NCBI GenBank assembly: GCA_002391565.1
Contig: DGFH01000244.1
Span: 4,196-17,184 of the forward strand
Direction: 5' to 3'
DNA length: 12,989 bases
Source of the DNA: Anaerolineales bacterium UBA3905
GTDB lineage: Bacteria > Chloroflexota > Anaerolineae > Caldilineales > Caldilineaceae
Below the pieces are notes generated by a model. It was not told the origin of the DNA. It searched no databases and saw only the letters and a list, made by a program, of their open reading frames with translations. This document shows positions 1 through 7,866 of this stretch, piece after piece (the stretch's first letter is position 1; each line of letters opens with the position of its first letter). A program made the position numbers and the translations under genes.

Positions 1-195
1 CTGGGCGTAGGCATCAACCCACCGACGCCCAGTTGGGGGCAGATGATCGGGCGCGAGGGCATCGCCAACATGACCTTCTTCTGGCACCTCGCCTTCTTCC
101 CGGCGATCATGATTGCCCTGACAATGCTCGGCTTCACGCTGGTTGGCGATGGGTTGCGCGACGCGCTGGACCCCAAGATGGTGGAGGGGAAGTGA
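1..195 (+). CDS. ABC transporter permease, DppC/OppC type (3' end only)
   Basis: Only the last 64 codons lie in the window, read from base 1 to a TGA at 193-195; the start is off the left edge. The fragment begins LGVGINPPTPSWGQMI, continues through a hydrophobic segment (FFPAIMIALTMLGFTLVGDG) and ends LRDALDPKM. The PSWG motif and the closing GDGLRDALDP signature are the usual C-terminus of the second inner-membrane permease of peptide/nickel-type ABC importers. In that family it pairs with a DppB-like permease to form the membrane channel. The binding-protein gene follows 98 bases downstream on the same strand, the usual arrangement for such an operon. The solute cannot be told from this fragment. 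Confidence 0.92.
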   Translation: MGVGINPPTPSWGQMIGREGIANMTFFWHLAFFPAIMIALTMLGFTLVGDGLRDALDPKMVEGK

Positions 196-293
196 GACGT
201 CAGACGCCATTCGTCAGGCGTTCCCTGTCGATCATGAGACGCATGACTTTTGACGTGTGAATCATTCTGTATCAATAGAGCAGGAGGAAACCT

Positions 294-2078
294 ATGCAAC
301 GATCGTACAGACTTTTTGCCGTGAGCTTGATCGCGGCGCTGGTGTTGGCGGCATGCGGCGCACCGGCGGCGCCGGCGGCCCCAGAGTCCGCCGCGCCTGC
401 CGCCAGTGGGCCGGTGGTCAACCGACTGGGCATCACGCTGCCCGAGGACGCGCTGCCGCTCGAACAGCAAGTTTTTCGCTACCCGTCGAAAGAACAGAAA
501 TACATGACGTGGGACGCCTCGGTTTACGAGGAAAACGACGGCGACAACTACGGTTGGCCCGACTCGTGCGTCCGCCCGGACAAGGACTTCAACCCACAAC
601 CCAACGTCTGTGAAAGCTGGTCGGTCTCAGAAGATGGCAAGCTCTGGACATTCAACCTGCAGCAGGATAAGGTCTGGAGTGACGGCGTGCCACTGACAGC
701 CAACGACTTCGTCTTCACCTTCCAGCGCTACGCCCGTCCCGACTATGACTTCGAGTGGTTCTACAGCATGATGGGCATCAAAAACTGGGCGCAGGTCGTC
801 AGCGGCGAGCTGCCACCGGAGGAACTGGGCGTCAAAGCGGTGGACGACCACACCTTCACCATCGAGACCGACTACCCCGTGCCTTATCTGATCAAGATCA
901 TGGCCGATGTGTGGGTCGTGCCACAACACATCGTCAAGGATCGCCTGGATGACGGCACATGGGCGCTCAAGCCGGAGAACTACGTCTCGGCCGGCCCCTT
1001 TGTCCTGCAAAGCTATGAGAAAGGCAAGCGGCTGATCTTTGTGGCCAACGAAAAATACACCGGCCCCTATCCGCCCATGGTGGACAAGGTGATCGTTGAA
1101 TTCATGGAGCCAGAGGTGCGTTTTGCGGCCTACAAGAACGGCGAGTTGGATGCTGTCGGCGGCGGCTACACCGACGATCTGCCACCGTCAGCGATGGCCG
1201 AGATCATGGCGAACCCAGAACTGAAGAAGGAACTGATCTCCTGGCCCAACTTTATCACGTACTACCTCTTCTTCGACACGTGGAATCCACCGTTTGACAA
1301 CCTGAAGGTGCGCCAGGCCTTCAGCCATGCCATCGACCGCGACAAGATCGTCAACGGCCCGTTGCAATATCAGGCCGTCGCCGCCTACTCGATGAATCCG
1401 CCTGGCTTCCCCGGCGAGAATGTCGAAGGACTGAAAGATGTGCAGGCATTCGACCCAGAATTGGCGAAACAATTGCTGGCTGAGGCAGGCTATCCCAACG
1501 GTGAAGGCTTCCCAGCGCTGACGATGTACACGCGCGAAGCCAACCCCGCCCTGACCAATGCCGCCGAAGCGATCGCCGCCATGCTTAAGGAGAATCTCAA
1601 CCTGACTGTGGAGATTCAGAATCTTGACTACGGCTCTTACATGGACGCCCTGCGCGCCCAAAAGCGCGAAAAAGGCGGCGACTTTATCTTCGCTCTGGTG
1701 CCCTACGAATTCGACTTCGTGGATGGCAGCAATATGCTCAGCGTGTGGGGCGGCTGCGAGGATGAAGGCGCCGACCTCTCGCAAATGCCCGGTCGCCACA
1801 CCTGGTATAACCAGGAGTACAACAATCTCCTGTGCGAAGCGGGCCAGTTGCTCAATGACGAAGCAAAGCGCAACGAGCTGTATCAGCAAGCAGAACGCAT
1901 CCTGATCGAGGATGTGGCGCTGGTGCCGATCTATCATGGCATCTTCAACGCGTTGGTCAAGCCTTACGTCAAAGGCCCCATGTTCGAGCCGAACAGCAAG
2001 GGGCAGGTGACGTGGAATCGCTTCCGCTTCTCCTCGCGCGAATCGCAAATCTACATGTCGTCGAGCACGCGCGAATAG
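294..2078 (+). CDS. ABC transporter substrate-binding lipoprotein, peptide/oligopeptide family (SBP_bac_5)
   Basis: This 594-residue protein probably captures peptides or similar solutes outside the membrane and hands them to the permease encoded just upstream. The N-terminus is a lipoprotein signal: a basic start, a hydrophobic stretch and a lipobox LAAC with the acylated cysteine at residue 21. A low-complexity Ala/Pro linker (about 22-38) follows and would tether the domain. Family 5 binding-protein hallmarks include VWSDGVPLTANDFVFTF from about residue 127 and VRQAFSHAIDRDKI from about 339. The length is normal for the family. The start at 294 is supported by AGGAGG at 282-287, seven bases upstream, and by the signal peptide. 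It is probably co-transcribed with the permease. Specificity is not readable: dipeptides, oligopeptides, nickel and sugars are all possible in this family. Confidence 0.95.
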   Translation: MQRSYRLFAVSLIAALVLAACGAPAAPAAPESAAPAASGPVVNRLGITLPEDALPLEQQVFRYPSKEQKYMTWDASVYEENDGDNYGWPDSCVRPDKDFNPQPNVCESWSVSEDGKLWTFNLQQDKVWSDGVPLTANDFVFTFQRYARPDYDFEWFYSMMGIKNWAQVVSGELPPEELGVKAVDDHTFTIETDYPVPYLIKIMADVWVVPQHIVKDRLDDGTWALKPENYVSAGPFVLQSYEKGKRLIFVANEKYTGPYPPMVDKVIVEFMEPEVRFAAYKNGELDAVGGGYTDDLPPSAMAEIMANPELKKELISWPNFITYYLFFDTWNPPFDNLKVRQAFSHAIDRDKIVNGPLQYQAVAAYSMNPPGFPGENVEGLKDVQAFDPELAKQLLAEAGYPNGEGFPALTMYTREANPALTNAAEAIAAMLKENLNLTVEIQNLDYGSYMDALRAQKREKGGDFIFALVPYEFDFVDGSNMLSVWGGCEDEGADLSQMPGRHTWYNQEYNNLLCEAGQLLNDEAKRNELYQQAERILIEDVALVPIYHGIFNALVKPYVKGPMFEPNSKGQVTWNRFRFSSRESQIYMSSSTRE

Positions 2079-2088
2079 CATCAGGCGT

Positions 2089-2126
2089 TCACCTTCCCGG
2101 AAGTTGCAGAGCTTCCGGGAAGGTGA
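2089..2126. repeat. Nested-palindrome intergenic hairpin, copy 1
   Basis: A perfect 15-bp inverted repeat: left arm TCACCTTCCCGGAAG at 2089-2103, right arm CTTCCGGGAAGGTGA at 2112-2126, with the 8-base loop TTGCAGAG. Each arm is itself a small palindrome (TTCC-C-GGAA). It starts 11 bases after the stop of the binding-protein gene, so it could end or protect that transcript, but no T-run follows on either strand, so it is not a standard intrinsic terminator. A second near-identical copy lies at 10640-10673. Confidence 0.85.
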
Positions 2127-2174
2127 GGCGCCAATATGAGGGCCAACATTCGCCCTGTTCAACTCGCCCCTCGC

Positions 2175-2192
2175 TTCAGTGCACAGACTGAA
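2175..2192. promoter_or_regulatory. Short inverted repeat upstream of the 69-residue gene
   Basis: TTCAGT-GCACAG-ACTGAA is a perfect 6-bp dyad about 20 bases before the start at 2213. It could be an operator half-site pair or a small leader hairpin. I could not place a convincing promoter next to it, and a 6-bp dyad can arise by chance, so this is a weak call. Confidence 0.25.
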
Positions 2193-2212
2193 CACCCAAC
2201 CTGGAGGTCTCT

Positions 2213-2422
2213 ATGATGTCACCTTATGAAGGCGAACGGATTTTCGAGGCGGAAATGGTGCGCTTGCATCAATGTGACCGCACGCTGTACGCTGGCTGTG
2301 CGCGCGCCGAACAGACGACCGCCACCCAACGCTCATGGTGGCAGTGGTTTGCGCAGAGATTCACCGTCTCACCGGCGCATGCACCAGCGTCGCCGGCATC
2401 GCCACAGCGCCCCGCAGATTGA
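2213..2422 (+). CDS. Small protein of unknown function (69 residues)
   Basis: I do not recognise a family. The main support is a good ribosome binding site, GGAGG at 2203-2207, five bases before the ATG; a second in-frame ATG follows immediately at 2216. The N-terminal half (MSPYEGERIFEAEMVRLHQC) is charged and likely helical. It contains two cysteines (in HQC and GCA), then a Trp-rich patch SWWQWF, and ends in an Ala/Pro-rich tail. There is no signal peptide or clear membrane span; the WWQWF segment could touch a membrane or a partner protein. It sits alone between the transporter genes and the histidine kinase, about 180 bases before the latter. A spurious ORF is possible; the Shine-Dalgarno sequence is what argues against that. 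Confidence 0.6.
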   Translation: MMSPYEGERIFEAEMVRLHQCDRTLYAGCARAEQTTATQRSWWQWFAQRFTVSPAHAPASPASPQRPAD

Positions 2423-2600
2423 ACATCCGCACAATTGGGCGGGTCATTCGTAATAAACAAAACCTGACAGTTGCCGCACTGCACTGCGCGGGTAATCCGA
2501 TATATTAAGGAGAAAAAAGAGGCTCCAGGCATACGTATTGCCACCGTTCATTTGCGATCCTCAGGGGCGGTGACATTCAATGGCAAAGGGATGGATCGTC

Positions 2601-5270
2601 ATGACGCTGCGCAAACGCACGCTTCTTTTATCTTCACTGATCCTGGTTGTTTTTCTCATCACCACCAATCTGATTGCCAGCGCCGTCTTCGAGCAAAATC
2701 TTCTCGACATCGAGCATCAGCAGGCGCACGCCGATGCTACACGTATCCGCCATGCGATCGACCTGGAAATCGCGGACCTGGTCAGCGACAATCGCGATTA
2801 TTCGAGTTGGGACGACACCTACACCTTTGTACTGGGGCAGAACGACGCCTATCTCGACATGATCGACACACCGACGATGCAGAACCTGGACATCGACATG
2901 TTCGCCGTCTTCGATCGTGATCGTCGGTTGGTGGCGTTGCGCACAATTGACCGTATCACAGGTCGGGAAACCATTCCCACCGCCGACTTGTATGCAAGGG
3001 TCATTTCAGGCGCCTTGCTCGCGCAACAACTCGATGCACCATATACCGGGATTGTGACAAGCGACGCGGGGGTGATGCTCTTTGCCAGCCTCCCCATTCT
3101 CCGCAATGACGGCAGTGGGCCACTGGTGGGAGCGTTGACATTTGGGAAACGGCTCACACCTACCGACATCGCGGCAATCGGCGCGTTGACGCAGCTCGAT
3201 CTGACCTACCATCGTCTACCCGACGATGCCACAAGCCCCACACTGGCGGCGGTCTTGCCTGAGCTGCTAACCGCGCCGGACAATACCGCCATCCATATCT
3301 TCGACCACAACCAGATCGGCGTCTTTTCCCTGTTGCGCGATACGGTGGGGACGCCAGTGGCGGTGATCGGTGTGCTACAGCCGCGCCCGGTCTATCTACA
3401 AGGACAGGCCACCATGCGTTATCTGGTCGTTGGGCTGCTGGTAGTGGGGCTGGCTATTGGCCTCACCACCGCCTGGATGCTCGATCGCGTGGTGCTGCGA
3501 CGTATCGCGCGCCTGAGTCAGGAGGTGGCCGACATCGGCGCGGCCGGCGACGCTGATGCGTGCGTGACCGTCGTGGGTCAAGATGAGATCGGTGCGCTTG
3601 GCGAGGCGATCAACACCATGTTAGCAACGCTCACCCGCACACAAGCAGAGTTGCGTGCGGCGCAGAAAGAAGCCGTCGCCGCCAATGAAGCCAAAAGCCG
3701 CTTCCTGGCAAACATGAGCCACGAAATTCGCACTCCGCTCAACGCGGTGATGGGGATGTCTGCCTTGCTGCGCGACAGCGAACTCAACGCCGAGCAGCGT
3801 GAATACGTCGAAACGATCTACCAGGGCAGCGAGTCGTTGTTAACCATCATCAGCGACATCCTGGATTTCTCCAAGATCGAGGCGGGCAAATTGGAGTTGG
3901 AAGAAGAGCCATTCAACTTACGCACCGCCATCGAGTTAACCCTCGACATCATGGCTGCACGCGCCGGCGAAAAAGGATTGGAACTGCTTTACTACATCGA
4001 TCCTGACGTGCCGGAAGTTATTCGCGGCGATAACGTGCGTCTACGCCAAATTCTCCTCAACCTGGTTGCCAACGCCGTCAAATTCACCGACTATGGCGAG
4101 GTGATGGTCACCGTGCGCCAGGGAGGGCACGCACCCCGGCACAGCGGCGCCCCAGACTTATTGCTCCACTTTGCCGTCGCCGACACCGGCATCGGCATCC
4201 CACCCGACCGCATCGATCGCCTGTTCCGCCAATTCAGCCAGGTGGACGCCTCCACCACGCGCAAATACGGCGGCACCGGGTTGGGACTTGCCATCAGCAA
4301 GCGTCTGGCCGAGCTGATGGGCGGTGACATGTGGGTGGAGAGCACCGGCGTTCCCGGCGAGGGGTCGATCTTCCACTTTACCATCCGCACAGCCGCCGCA
4401 GAACTGACGCCGCCCGCCTATCTGACGACGCCGCAGCCGCAGTTGCAGGGCAGGCGCGTGCTGATCGTGGACGACAACGCCACCAATCGCCGCGTGCTGG
4501 TGCGTCAGATCCAACAGTGGGGCATGACCGGCCTCACAACAGGTTCGCCGCTGGAGGCGCTGGAATGGCTGCGGCAGGGCGAACGCTTCGACGTCGGTCT
4601 GCTCGACATGCAGATGCGCGAAATGGATGGACAGGAATTGGCGCACGCCATTGGGCGCATTAGCAACGGGCAAACCACCCCACTGCCGCTTATCCTATTA
4701 TCTTCGATGATCGAACGCGCCCATGGCGAGCAACCTCCCGACGTTGTGGCAACACTTTCCAAGCCGGTCAAGGTGGGGGCGCTCTTTGAGGCGCTGCAGC
4801 GGCTATTCGCTACAGCAGCGTCGCCGTCTCTCAAGACGCCATCCTCCCCCCAAACGTCACTGGCAGAGCAGCACCCCTTGCAACTGCTGCTGGCTGAAGA
4901 CAATCTGGTCAACCAGAAACTGGCGCTGCGCCTGCTCCAACGCTTGGGATACACCGCCGACATCGCTGAAAATGGGCAACAGGTGCTGGAGATGCTTCAG
5001 GTGCACGGTTATGATGTCGTGCTGATGGATGTCCAAATGCCAGTGCTCGACGGTCTGGAAGCGACGCAGCGCGTTCGCATTGACCTGCCGCCAGACGACC
5101 AGCCATACATTATCGCCATGACTGCTAACGCTATGGCCGGGGATCGCGAAGCGTGTCTCACCGCCGGCATGGATGGCTATGTCAGCAAGCCAGTTCAGGT
5201 GGCCGAACTGGAAGCGGCGCTCAGAGCCGCCATCCGCTCACGCCAGGGCATCGTCAACATCAACGCCTGA
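2601..5270 (+). CDS. CHASE4-HAMP hybrid sensor histidine kinase with two receiver domains
   Basis: An 889-residue membrane sensor kinase. In order: TM1 (about 8-29); an extracytoplasmic sensor (about 30-271) with the CHASE4 signature DYSSWDDTY at 66; TM2 (about 273-294); HAMP (about 294-346); HisKA with SHEIRTPLN, phospho-acceptor His374; HATPase_c with N-box Asn491, G1 box DTGIGIP at 528 and G2 box GGTGLGL at 557; receiver 1 (acidic pair Asp624/Asp625, phospho-acceptor Asp669, Lys721); receiver 2 (Glu766/Asp767, Asp810, Lys863). Both receivers keep their key residues. It ends soon after receiver 2, so there is no HPt or DNA-binding output domain. The start at 2601 (MTLRKRTLLL) is chosen because the membrane anchor normally begins that way in CHASE4 kinases; an in-frame ATG at 2580 would add seven residues, and neither start has a strong Shine-Dalgarno. 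The ligand is unknown. The likely next partner is an HPt protein elsewhere. Confidence 0.96.
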   Translation: MTLRKRTLLLSSLILVVFLITTNLIASAVFEQNLLDIEHQQAHADATRIRHAIDLEIADLVSDNRDYSSWDDTYTFVLGQNDAYLDMIDTPTMQNLDIDMFAVFDRDRRLVALRTIDRITGRETIPTADLYARVISGALLAQQLDAPYTGIVTSDAGVMLFASLPILRNDGSGPLVGALTFGKRLTPTDIAAIGALTQLDLTYHRLPDDATSPTLAAVLPELLTAPDNTAIHIFDHNQIGVFSLLRDTVGTPVAVIGVLQPRPVYLQGQATMRYLVVGLLVVGLAIGLTTAWMLDRVVLRRIARLSQEVADIGAAGDADACVTVVGQDEIGALGEAINTMLATLTRTQAELRAAQKEAVAANEAKSRFLANMSHEIRTPLNAVMGMSALLRDSELNAEQREYVETIYQGSESLLTIISDILDFSKIEAGKLELEEEPFNLRTAIELTLDIMAARAGEKGLELLYYIDPDVPEVIRGDNVRLRQILLNLVANAVKFTDYGEVMVTVRQGGHAPRHSGAPDLLLHFAVADTGIGIPPDRIDRLFRQFSQVDASTTRKYGGTGLGLAISKRLAELMGGDMWVESTGVPGEGSIFHFTIRTAAAELTPPAYLTTPQPQLQGRRVLIVDDNATNRRVLVRQIQQWGMTGLTTGSPLEALEWLRQGERFDVGLLDMQMREMDGQELAHAIGRISNGQTTPLPLILLSSMIERAHGEQPPDVVATLSKPVKVGALFEALQRLFATAASPSLKTPSSPQTSLAEQHPLQLLLAEDNLVNQKLALRLLQRLGYTADIAENGQQVLEMLQVHGYDVVLMDVQMPVLDGLEATQRVRIDLPPDDQPYIIAMTANAMAGDREACLTAGMDGYVSKPVQVAELEAALRAAIRSRQGIVNINA

Positions 5271-5360
5271 CGCGCCCCAATTTTCTGCTGCATCACCATT
5301 TCATACCCAGAAGGGGACATTTGTCACTAGATTGTTGTCATCAATTGACTCATGATCGAA

Positions 5361-5384
5361 GCGCCAACGGAACTGATCTGGCGC
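5361..5384 (+). promoter_or_regulatory. Small hairpin in the leader of the TPR regulator gene
   Basis: GCGCCA at 5361-5366 pairs with TGGCGC at 5379-5384 across a 12-base loop, ending 22 bases before the start codon at 5407. It could affect translation of the following gene. The stem is only 6 bp, so chance is a fair explanation. The rest of the 5271-5406 gap shows no convincing promoter or terminator. Confidence 0.25.
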
Positions 5385-5406
5385 ATACCAGGGATCTACA
5401 CTGCCA

Positions 5407-7227
5407 ATGGCCTCCGATTCATTGGACAACTTGCCAAACAACATCATTGCACAGATTCAGCAACAGCAGCGCGATGGCGCGTGGGAGCTTGCCGCCAGCC
5501 TGCTGGCAACCCATGCTATTGACCTGTTCGATCACCTGACCAGCGCCGAGTTAGCCGCGCTGTTTGCACCCTTCCCCGCCTCATACGTGGCGCAACTGCC
5601 TGATCTCTGGTTCGTGGCCGGTCTGGTGCACGCACGGCTACAGGACGACCTCCCGGCTGCCTATCTCTGGCTGCGCAGGGCGGCGGCTTACTACACCACT
5701 CAATCGCTCCAACTTGACCGGGCCGCCTGGGTCTATCTGGAACTGGCGCGCCTGGACTATGCGCGTGACGAGTTCGCTCAGGTGCAGCAGGCTATCGATC
5801 AAGCCACGACGCTGCTGGCGCGCAGCGGCGTCCACGCGCCAGCTTACACAGCCTTTCTCGACTACATGATCGCCAGCCTGTGTGGCGACACCGGACGCGT
5901 GGCCGAAGGACTGGTCTACGCCCAACGCGCTGCCCATCTGTACCACCAGCAACGCAAACCGGTGCGCGAATATCGCGCCTTACTGACAGTATGCAGTTTT
6001 GCCCAGCAACTGGGTCACTACCCCGTCGCGCTCGATGCGTTGCAGCAGGCGCGCACCTGCTACGAGCGCAACCATCTGGAGAGCAACGCCTTTGAGGCGC
6101 TGCTTAACGCCGAAACACACCTGGCCTGGTATCGCGGCTATTTGGAACAGGCGCTGACGATTGCGCAAACCTGGGTGCGCTTCTCACAAGGCAGCGGCTT
6201 CCAACGTCAGCGCCTCTATGCCCACTGGATGATGGGCAACATTCTGCGCGCGCTGGAACGCTTTGTCTCGGCGGCGGAGTACTACACGCAAGCGCGCCGC
6301 ATCGCCCGCGAGCACACGCCCAACTTCATACGCTGGATCGACGTGCAAGAAGCGTGGCTGGCTCTGCTGCAAGGTGACTACGTGACTGCCGAGACGCTGA
6401 TCCACCAGGCGCTGGCGGTGGCTGACGAGGGGCAGCGGATGAGCTTTCAGGTGAATCTGGCCGTGACTGAACTATTGACCGGGCGCGAGGAGGCTGCCGA
6501 AGCGCGCCTGCACGAGTCTCTGGCATTCTACACTCGCTCGCAAGATCGGCAGGCAACCTGCGCCATCACCATTCATCTTGCCTATCTGCGCATCGAACAG
6601 GGCGCGCGCCCCGTCACGGTCATCAAGCTGCTGCGCCCGGAACTGCGCTGGCTGGAAAGCGGCGACAACGCCTACTTCCCCCTTTGGTGGCATCCGCTCA
6701 TCGTAGGGCGGGTGGCGGTGCTGCTGCTCAATATCCCGGAGTTTCACGCCCTGGGGCGACGCTTCTTCCGTGAAGGCTATCTGGGCGCGGTAGGCGACAA
6801 ATTGTTGCAGCAGGTTTATCTGCGCGCCCCCGCCGCCCGCCGCGCCGAACTCGGCGAGTTGTTGAGCGCGCGCGGTGCGGCCATCCCCATCCTGACGGCA
6901 GGCAGCCCCGAAGCCGAGCAGATCATCGCCGCCGCCATCGAACAGGGACAGATTGTGGCTGCGCAGGTGGCGCCGCTCCTGCAGCGGCTGCGCACAGCGC
7001 AACAGCGCCAGCGCGACAATGCGATTATTGTGGCGGTCTGTCTGCTCCACCTGCAGGGTCTTGCCACCGGCGACATCGCCCTTCGCCTGAACATCTCCCG
7101 GTCGACGACCAGCCATCTGCTGCAGATCATCTATGAGACCTTCAACATCTCCCGCGCCACGGGCAACCGCCTCGCACAGCGCACGGCGTTACACCAGGCA
7201 ATGCGCTCACAAGGCTTGATCCGGTGA
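5407..7227 (+). CDS. TPR-repeat transcriptional regulator with C-terminal LuxR-type HTH (MalT-like, no ATPase)
   Basis: A 606-residue soluble protein. Most of it (about 60-500) is helical repeat sequence of the kind found in the MalT/LAL regulator arm, with pairs such as AAYLWLRRAAAYY, QAIDQATTLLA and ALDALQQARTCYERN. The last 61 residues read as a GerE/LuxR helix-turn-helix: GLATGDIALRLNISRSTTSH, followed by the usual IY..FNISRATGNRLAQ pattern. Known LAL/MalT proteins carry an N-terminal STAND ATPase before the TPR arm; here the protein starts almost directly in the arm and shows no P-loop. It therefore looks like a DNA-binding effector whose TPR arm senses a partner or small ligand. It lies 136 bases downstream of the hybrid kinase on the same strand and has no receiver domain, so any link to the kinase would be indirect. 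The start has only a weak upstream AGGGA at 5389-5393. Confidence 0.88.
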   Translation: MASDSLDNLPNNIIAQIQQQQRDGAWELAASLLATHAIDLFDHLTSAELAALFAPFPASYVAQLPDLWFVAGLVHARLQDDLPAAYLWLRRAAAYYTTQSLQLDRAAWVYLELARLDYARDEFAQVQQAIDQATTLLARSGVHAPAYTAFLDYMIASLCGDTGRVAEGLVYAQRAAHLYHQQRKPVREYRALLTVCSFAQQLGHYPVALDALQQARTCYERNHLESNAFEALLNAETHLAWYRGYLEQALTIAQTWVRFSQGSGFQRQRLYAHWMMGNILRALERFVSAAEYYTQARRIAREHTPNFIRWIDVQEAWLALLQGDYVTAETLIHQALAVADEGQRMSFQVNLAVTELLTGREEAAEARLHESLAFYTRSQDRQATCAITIHLAYLRIEQGARPVTVIKLLRPELRWLESGDNAYFPLWWHPLIVGRVAVLLLNIPEFHALGRRFFREGYLGAVGDKLLQQVYLRAPAARRAELGELLSARGAAIPILTAGSPEAEQIIAAAIEQGQIVAAQVAPLLQRLRTAQQRQRDNAIIVAVCLLHLQGLATGDIALRLNISRSTTSHLLQIIYETFNISRATGNRLAQRTALHQAMRSQGLIR

Positions 7228-7480
7228 GGAATGCAGCCGCAGCCCCCTCGCTGCGCTTCACAACCGCATTTCCCTATCTGTCGAGAATATGCACTACGCA
7301 TGACATAGTTCTCTGCCAGAATTTGTGGCTGCGATTCGTAACCAGTTTTGTCTAGCAGCGTAAGCTGGCGTAAGCTTGCCCTCACTATCCTGCACATTTC
7401 CTGCATGACAAGCCGCCCGCGCTGTGCCATGCTGGATGTATGTGTGACCTTCCTATTTCCCTCACAAAAGGATTTCTTCC
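7228..7480. other. Non-coding gap after the TPR regulator gene
   Basis: No credible gene on either strand. The one repeat I see is a tandem 10-mer, GCGTAAGCTG at 7358-7367 followed by GCGTAAGCTT at 7368-7377. It must contain the promoter for the downstream leader ORF and zinc-ribbon gene, but no -35/-10 pair with normal spacing stood out. Confidence 0.6.
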
Positions 7481-7597
7481 ATGCAAAATCGTAATGCTGT
7501 GCACCTGCAGCAGGCCATCTTCTTGACTGACGAAGATGGCCTGCTCATGCAACCATGCCAATTTCCTAATCTGTTTCAGGGAGGCATTTTATGCTGA
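7481..7597 (+). CDS. Candidate 38-residue leader ORF overlapping the zinc-ribbon gene
   Basis: The ORF begins MQNRNAVHLQQAIFLTDEDG and ends GGILC, with TGA at 7595-7597. Support comes from AAAGGA at 7467-7472, eight bases before the ATG, and from the arrangement: its last seven bases overlap the ATG (7591) of the next gene in another frame, as in translationally coupled pairs. It contains a strong hairpin (7509-7545). I recognise no family. It could be a regulatory leader peptide, a real small protein, or chance coding across a structured 5' leader; the sequence alone does not decide. Confidence 0.42.
   Translation: MQNRNAVHLQQAIFLTDEDGLLMQPCQFPNLFQGGILC
7509..7545 (+). promoter_or_regulatory. 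14-bp stem-loop in the leader of the zinc-ribbon gene
   Basis: AGCAGGCCATCTTC at 7509-7522 pairs perfectly with GAAGATGGCCTGCT at 7532-7545, with the 9-base loop TTGACTGAC. There is no T-run after it, so it is not a plain terminator. It lies 46 bases upstream of the start at 7591 and inside the 38-residue ORF, so ribosomes reading that ORF would melt it. An attenuator-like or mRNA-stability role is inferred. Confidence 0.7.
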
Positions 7598-7866
7598 AAG
7601 TGGTTGCACCTGTCGAGGCTTGTTCAACCTGCGGTGCGCGAGGGTGGACGATATGCCCCACCTGTCAAGGCGCCACCTATGTCATCATGTCGGGCGGGCG
7701 CCCCCTCCGCCCCGCAGCGTCCTTCGAGCCAGACGCTGCGCCCTGCCCAACCTGTCGCACCTATGGCGCCGTGATCTGCCCGGAGTGCAACGGCAGTGGC
7801 AAGCTCTATCAAGGTCATGAATATGGAAGCGGTCGCAACAGGCCGCTCCGTCCGTATGCCGGTTAA
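7591..7866 (+). CDS. Small double zinc-ribbon protein (DnaJ-like cysteine motifs)
   Basis: This 91-residue protein has eight cysteines in four CxxC pairs: Cys11/14, 22/25, 52/55 and 63/66. They form two units with identical spacing, C-x2-C-x7-C-x2-C, joined by a Gly/Pro/Arg-rich linker, which suggests an internal duplication. The last unit contains CPECNGSGK, a match to the CxxCxGxG motif of the DnaJ zinc-binding region. Each unit should bind one zinc ion. There is no J-domain, signal peptide or membrane segment. Such small proteins often act in protein folding, thiol chemistry or nucleic-acid contact, but no function can be assigned here. The start is well supported: AGGGAGG at 7578-7584, six bases before the ATG. 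It follows, and slightly overlaps, the candidate leader ORF. Confidence 0.82.
   Translation: MLKVVAPVEACSTCGARGWTICPTCQGATYVIMSGGRPLRPAASFEPDAAPCPTCRTYGAVICPECNGSGKLYQGHEYGSGRNRPLRPYAG

Noticed and set aside
250..278. TTGACG at 250-255 as a -35 for a separate promoter of the binding-protein gene
   Set aside because: No acceptable -10 hexamer lies at 16-18 bases; the nearest (TATCAA at 270) is too close. Co-transcription with the permease is simpler.
1188..2195. Minus-strand open frame of 335 codons opposite the binding-protein gene
   Set aside because: It overlaps a clear family 5 binding protein for most of its length, shows no domain, and runs through the hairpin at 2089-2126.
2501..2515. 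TATATT followed by AAGGAG as a promoter or ribosome binding site for a small gene before the kinase
   Set aside because: No -35 at proper spacing and no start codon within reach of the AAGGAG; the frames that follow are overlapped by the kinase gene.
6472..7116. Minus-strand open frame of 214 codons opposite the TPR regulator
   Set aside because: Low-complexity, His/Gln/Gly-rich translation with no start signal; a shadow of the TPR-HTH gene.
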